Below, in pieces: positions 5,754-6,966 of a stretch of 6,966 nt of DNA. Source of the DNA: Chloroflexota bacterium (lineage in GTDB: Bacteria > Chloroflexota > Dehalococcoidia > Lucifugimonadales > VGZR01). The position numbers and the translations under genes were made by a program. The notes below the pieces were generated by a model. The model ran no database searches, was not told the DNA's origin, and saw only the letters and a program-made list of their open reading frames with translations. How positions within the stretch are numbered: position 1 is the first letter of the stretch; the number at the start of each line of letters is the position of its first letter. The DNA is taken from contig JAQBWG010000102.1 in the NCBI GenBank assembly GCA_027625225.1, positions 1 to 6,966 of the forward strand. The letters run 5' to 3'.

Positions 5754-5791
5754 TTCGTCCTGAGCTGAAGCCTGTCCTGAGCCTGCCGAAG
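5754..5791. repeat. Partly duplicated TTCGTCCTGAGC...CGAAG repeat
   Basis: The common unit TTCGTCCTGAGCCTGTCGAA is present in altered form. GTCCTGAGC occurs twice, at 5757-5765 and 5774-5782, 17 bases apart, with the closing CTGCCGAAG at 5783-5791 only after the second. It looks like one repeat inserted in, or partly duplicated within, another. The left TTCG and right CGAA can pair. Confidence 0.5.
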
Positions 5792-5868
5792 AAAAGCATG
5801 AGAAAGCACCTTCCATCACCGCAATGGCTTCATGTTGACAAACCCTCCGCCTTGCCATCGAATCGGGT

Positions 5869-5959
5869 GCAGGGCCGTGCCCTGCCGGGGGCTGGGGGGG
5901 TCCCCCAGTAATTTCTTCCCCCTTCCTAATCCAGGAAGGGGGCCAGGGGGATGGTTGAA
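5869..5959. repeat. Triple-hairpin intergenic repeat, copy 2
   Basis: It has the same architecture and orientation as 2552-2650. Hairpin 1 is GCAGGGC (5869-5875) with GCCCTGC (5879-5885), 7 bp, 3-base loop. Hairpin 2 is CTGGGGG (5892-5898) with CCCCCAG (5902-5908). Hairpin 3 is CCCCCTTCCT (5918-5927) with AGGAAGGGGG (5933-5942), a perfect 10-bp stem. It ends CCAGGGGGATGG. Hairpin 1 has a different sequence from copy 1 yet still pairs perfectly, which points to selection on structure. Confidence 0.75.
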
Positions 5960-5972
5960 CTGACCCTTTCCG

Positions 5973-6001
5973 TTGCGGCAGATAGACCCCCGTGCTAAAC
6001 T
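5973..6001 (+). promoter_or_regulatory. Possible promoter of the MoeB/ThiF leader
   Basis: TTGCGG at 5973-5978 and TAAACT at 5996-6001 are separated by 17 bases, and the -10 is preceded by TGC, the extended -10 form. Each hexamer alone is a poor match, but spacing and the TGN support the pair. Transcription would start near 6008, only a few bases before the ATG of the 23-codon frame at 6011, which would then be translated from a leaderless or nearly leaderless RNA. Confidence 0.4.
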
Positions 6002-6010
6002 TTCGATGAG

Positions 6011-6082
6011 ATGAAAGCAAACATATCCATCACACAGGCCTGCCCCTGTAGCAGCCCCACATACGGCACCGGCGCAAGGTAA
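6011..6082 (+). CDS. Possible cysteine-containing leader peptide (23 codons)
   Basis: The frame begins ATG AAA GCA and ends AGG TAA. The peptide starts MKANISITQA, continues with CPCSSPTYG and ends TGAR. Cys codons TGC (6041-6043) and TGT (6047-6049) flank one Pro codon and are followed by two Ser codons (serine is the precursor of cysteine). There is no Shine-Dalgarno sequence, but the predicted transcription start is almost at the ATG, so leaderless initiation is possible. The Cys codons lie inside a hairpin, and the stop codon lies in the loop of another. An intrinsic terminator follows 45 bases after the stop and precedes the MoeB/ThiF gene. This is the layout of amino-acid attenuators, and leaderless Cys-containing uORFs that sense cysteine are known from mycobacteria. 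Coding status is inferred; a frame this short could occur by chance. Confidence 0.42.
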   Translation: MKANISITQACPCSSPTYGTGAR

Positions 6083-6140
6083 CGCTCGGAGGACAGGCAC
6101 GTCTAACCCTTCACACTAACAAGGACGAAAAACTCCACCG
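6034..6140 (+). promoter_or_regulatory. Candidate transcription attenuator, alternative RNA structures
   Basis: Hairpin A pairs ACAGG (6034-6038) with CCTGT (6045-6049) across the Cys codons. GCCTG (6038-6042) can instead pair with CAGGC (6094-6098), extending to 6045/6091 with one mismatch. Hairpin B pairs CCGGCG (6069-6074) with CGC and CGG (6083-6085, 6087-6089) around the leader stop codon. CGGAGGA (6087-6093) can pair with TCCACCG (6134-6140), the 5' arm of the terminator, with one A-A mismatch: a candidate antiterminator. A ribosome stalled at the Cys codons would leave 6087-6093 free, favouring read-through. A ribosome at the stop codon (6080-6082) would cover it, allowing termination. 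Pairing was worked out by hand, without energies. Confidence 0.4.
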
Positions 6141-6167
6141 CGAACCTTGAAATCCGGTGGAGTTTTT
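6128..6167 (+). terminator. Rho-independent terminator ahead of the MoeB/ThiF gene
   Basis: AAAAACTCCACCG (6128-6140) pairs perfectly with CGGTGGAGTTTTT (6155-6167): 13 bp with a 14-base loop (6141-6154), ending in a run of five T. The complementary A-run also makes it a usable terminator on the minus strand. No convincing gene ends just before it except the 23-codon leader frame, and it lies 182 bases upstream of the MoeB/ThiF start, so on the plus strand it most likely acts within that gene's leader. Confidence 0.85.
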
Positions 6168-6348
6168 ATTTGGCATCCCAAACACCCTCCACAGCATCAA
6201 AAGATAGTATGGAGGCATCACAGAAGTGCACCGGCAGACAACAAAAAGCGCATAGAGACAACATAATCAGATGCATCCCCGAAGCAACCCCAGTGTGCCG
6301 GGGCATCATCAAATAGATACAAAATCGAGGAAAACGAGGCAACATTTT
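6168..6348 (+). other. Leader segment between terminator and MoeB/ThiF start
   Basis: The segment has no supported gene. CCTCCA (6186-6191) pairs with TGGAGG (6210-6215) around an 18-base loop. GATG (6270-6273) plus CCCCG (6277-6281) pair with CGGGG (6299-6303) plus CATC (6304-6307), leaving CAT bulged. CATAAT at 6262-6267 resembles a -10 but has no matching -35. GAGG at 6336-6339 is the ribosome-binding site for the next gene. Confidence 0.4.
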
Positions 6349-6966
6349 ATGGCAACACAAACCCAACCCAAAACCAAAGCACTGACCCCCTACCAGGTCA
6401 AACGCTACAGCCGCCACATCATCATGCCCCAGGTCGGCAGCGTCGGCCAACGCAAACTCCTCGACGCTAAAGTCCTTGTCATCGGTGCCGGCGGCCTCGG
6501 CTCGCCCGTCGCCATGTACCTTGCCCTCGCCGGCGTGGGCACCATCGGCATCGTCGATTTCGACACCGTGGACCTGAGCAACCTGCAACGCCAAGTGCTC
6601 CACCATGACGCCGACGTCGGCCGCCCGAAAGTCGAGTCGGCCAAGTCCACCCTGCTCGCCTACAACCCCGAGGTCAACGTGATCACCCACGAAGCGCCGC
6701 TCACCTCCGAGAACGCCATGGACATCATCCCCAACTACGACATCGTCGTGAACGGGGCCGATAATTTCCCCGCCCGCTATCTCGTCAACGACGCCAGCTA
6801 TCTGGCCGGGAAGCCGCTGGTGGACGGCAGCATTCTCATATTCGACGGCCAGGCCACGGTGTTCATGCCGGGTAAGGGCTGCTACCGCTGCTTGTTCCCC
6901 GAACCGCCTCCTCCCGGAGAGGTTCCGAGCTGCGCCGAGGCTGGCGTGCTGGGCATGCTGCCCGGC
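6349..6966 (+). CDS. moeB: MoeB/ThiF-type E1-like adenylyltransferase, N-terminal part
   Basis: The first 206 codons are present; the gene runs off the right edge. Enzymes of this family adenylate the C-terminal Gly-Gly of small ubiquitin-like sulfur carriers (MoaD, ThiS, CysO) as the first step of sulfur transfer into molybdopterin, thiamine or cysteine. Visible motifs are RYSRHIIMPQVG (19-30), the nucleotide loop VIGAGGLGSP (44-53), VDFDTVDLSNLQRQVL (69-84, with the conserved N78, R81 and Q82), GRPKVESA (91-98), NGADNFPARY (135-144, conserved D138), the first zinc CxxC (C178, C181) and PSCAEAGVLG (193-202), where C195 is the conserved cysteine of this region. The ATG at 6349 has GAGG (6336-6339) 9 bases upstream; an in-frame ATG at 6271 has none. 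Whether it is MoeB, MoeZ (with rhodanese domain) or ThiF depends on sequence beyond the edge. The upstream terminator and Cys-codon leader suggest control by sulfur amino acid supply. Confidence 0.93.
   Translation, partial: MATQTQPKTKALTPYQVKRYSRHIIMPQVGSVGQRKLLDAKVLVIGAGGLGSPVAMYLALAGVGTIGIVDFDTVDLSNLQRQVLHHDADVGRPKVESAKSTLLAYNPEVNVITHEAPLTSENAMDIIPNYDIVVNGADNFPARYLVNDASYLAGKPLVDGSILIFDGQATVFMPGKGCYRCLFPEPPPPGEVPSCAEAGVLGMLPG

Larger units (their letters stand above)
5644..6010. other. Repeat-rich intergenic region
   Basis: No gene is supported between the protease-like gene and the MoeB leader. Open frames on the minus strand here run through hairpin repeats and lack ribosome-binding sites. 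The region holds two 'CCTGAGC' type short repeats (5671-5693 and 5754-5791), then the second triple-hairpin repeat (5869-5959), and finally the promoter-like sequence of the MoeB leader. Confidence 0.6.

Noticed and set aside
6038..6098. Possible tRNA-like or riboswitch fold (GCCTG...CAGGC closing stem)
   Set aside because: There is no T-loop, anticodon arm or CCA pattern, and I could not match the conserved cores of TPP, SAM, T-box, cobalamin or c-di-GMP riboswitches. A leader attenuator explains it better.
5612..6100. Overlapping minus-strand frames in the repeat region (5612-5809, 5640-6020, 5816-6100)
   Set aside because: They cross known palindromic repeats and encode low-complexity Pro/Gly/Arg sequences typical of translated intergenic repeats.
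6209..6316. 35-codon plus-strand frame with three Cys codons between the terminator and the MoeB start
   Set aside because: It has no ribosome-binding site or promoter placement, and its Cys codons are scattered; it was not supported as a second leader peptide.
6271..6349. Upstream in-frame ATG at 6271 as the MoeB start
   Set aside because: It lies in a hairpin with no ribosome-binding site, and the added residues do not resemble MoeB/ThiF N-termini; the ATG at 6349 has GAGG at good spacing.
6166..6690. 174-residue minus-strand frame
   Set aside because: It runs antisense through the clearly coding MoeB/ThiF N-terminus and across the terminator.

Overview
The window looks like chromosomal DNA of a moderately GC-rich bacterium, most plausibly a Chloroflexota member of the Dehalococcoidia/SAR202 kind. 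The lineage is an inference. It rests on the style of the CoaX and glutamate dehydrogenase proteins, a pentapeptide-repeat lipoprotein, and two families of short palindromic intergenic repeats (a GGGGG/CCCCC triple hairpin and 'CCTGAGC...CGAAGGA' elements). No rRNA, tRNA, CRISPR array or transposase is visible.

Left half (1-3903): every gene is on the minus strand. Reading with transcription from 3903 down to 1, these are: a remnant of a VOC/glyoxalase-like gene that has lost its middle; a small three-helix membrane protein; a pentapeptide-repeat lipoprotein; an NAD(P)-dependent glutamate dehydrogenase; and then coaX followed by the first 122 bases of coaBC. coaX and coaBC form a coenzyme A operon: pantothenate kinase, then phosphopantothenoylcysteine synthetase/decarboxylase. 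Three of the minus-strand transcription units carry the same 11-base box (TTGTATACTTG on the coding strand) 31-46 bases before their start codons.

Right half (4030-6966): every gene is on the plus strand. These are: a two-helix membrane protein with no recognised family and a base composition unlike its neighbours; an AT-rich gap; a 189-residue protein with an HEFTH zinc-protease motif; about 700 bases of repeats and regulatory sequence; and the first 206 codons of a MoeB/ThiF-type E1-like adenylyltransferase.

The most interesting part is the leader of the MoeB/ThiF gene (about 5973-6348). It holds a promoter-like extended -10, a 23-codon open frame with Cys-Pro-Cys-Ser-Ser in its middle that begins almost at the predicted transcription start, mutually exclusive hairpins, and a perfect 13-bp intrinsic terminator, all before the structural gene. 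This has the layout of a cysteine-sensing transcription attenuator. It would make sense if the gene activates a sulfur-carrier protein for cysteine, thiamine or molybdopterin synthesis. This is inferred from sequence alone.
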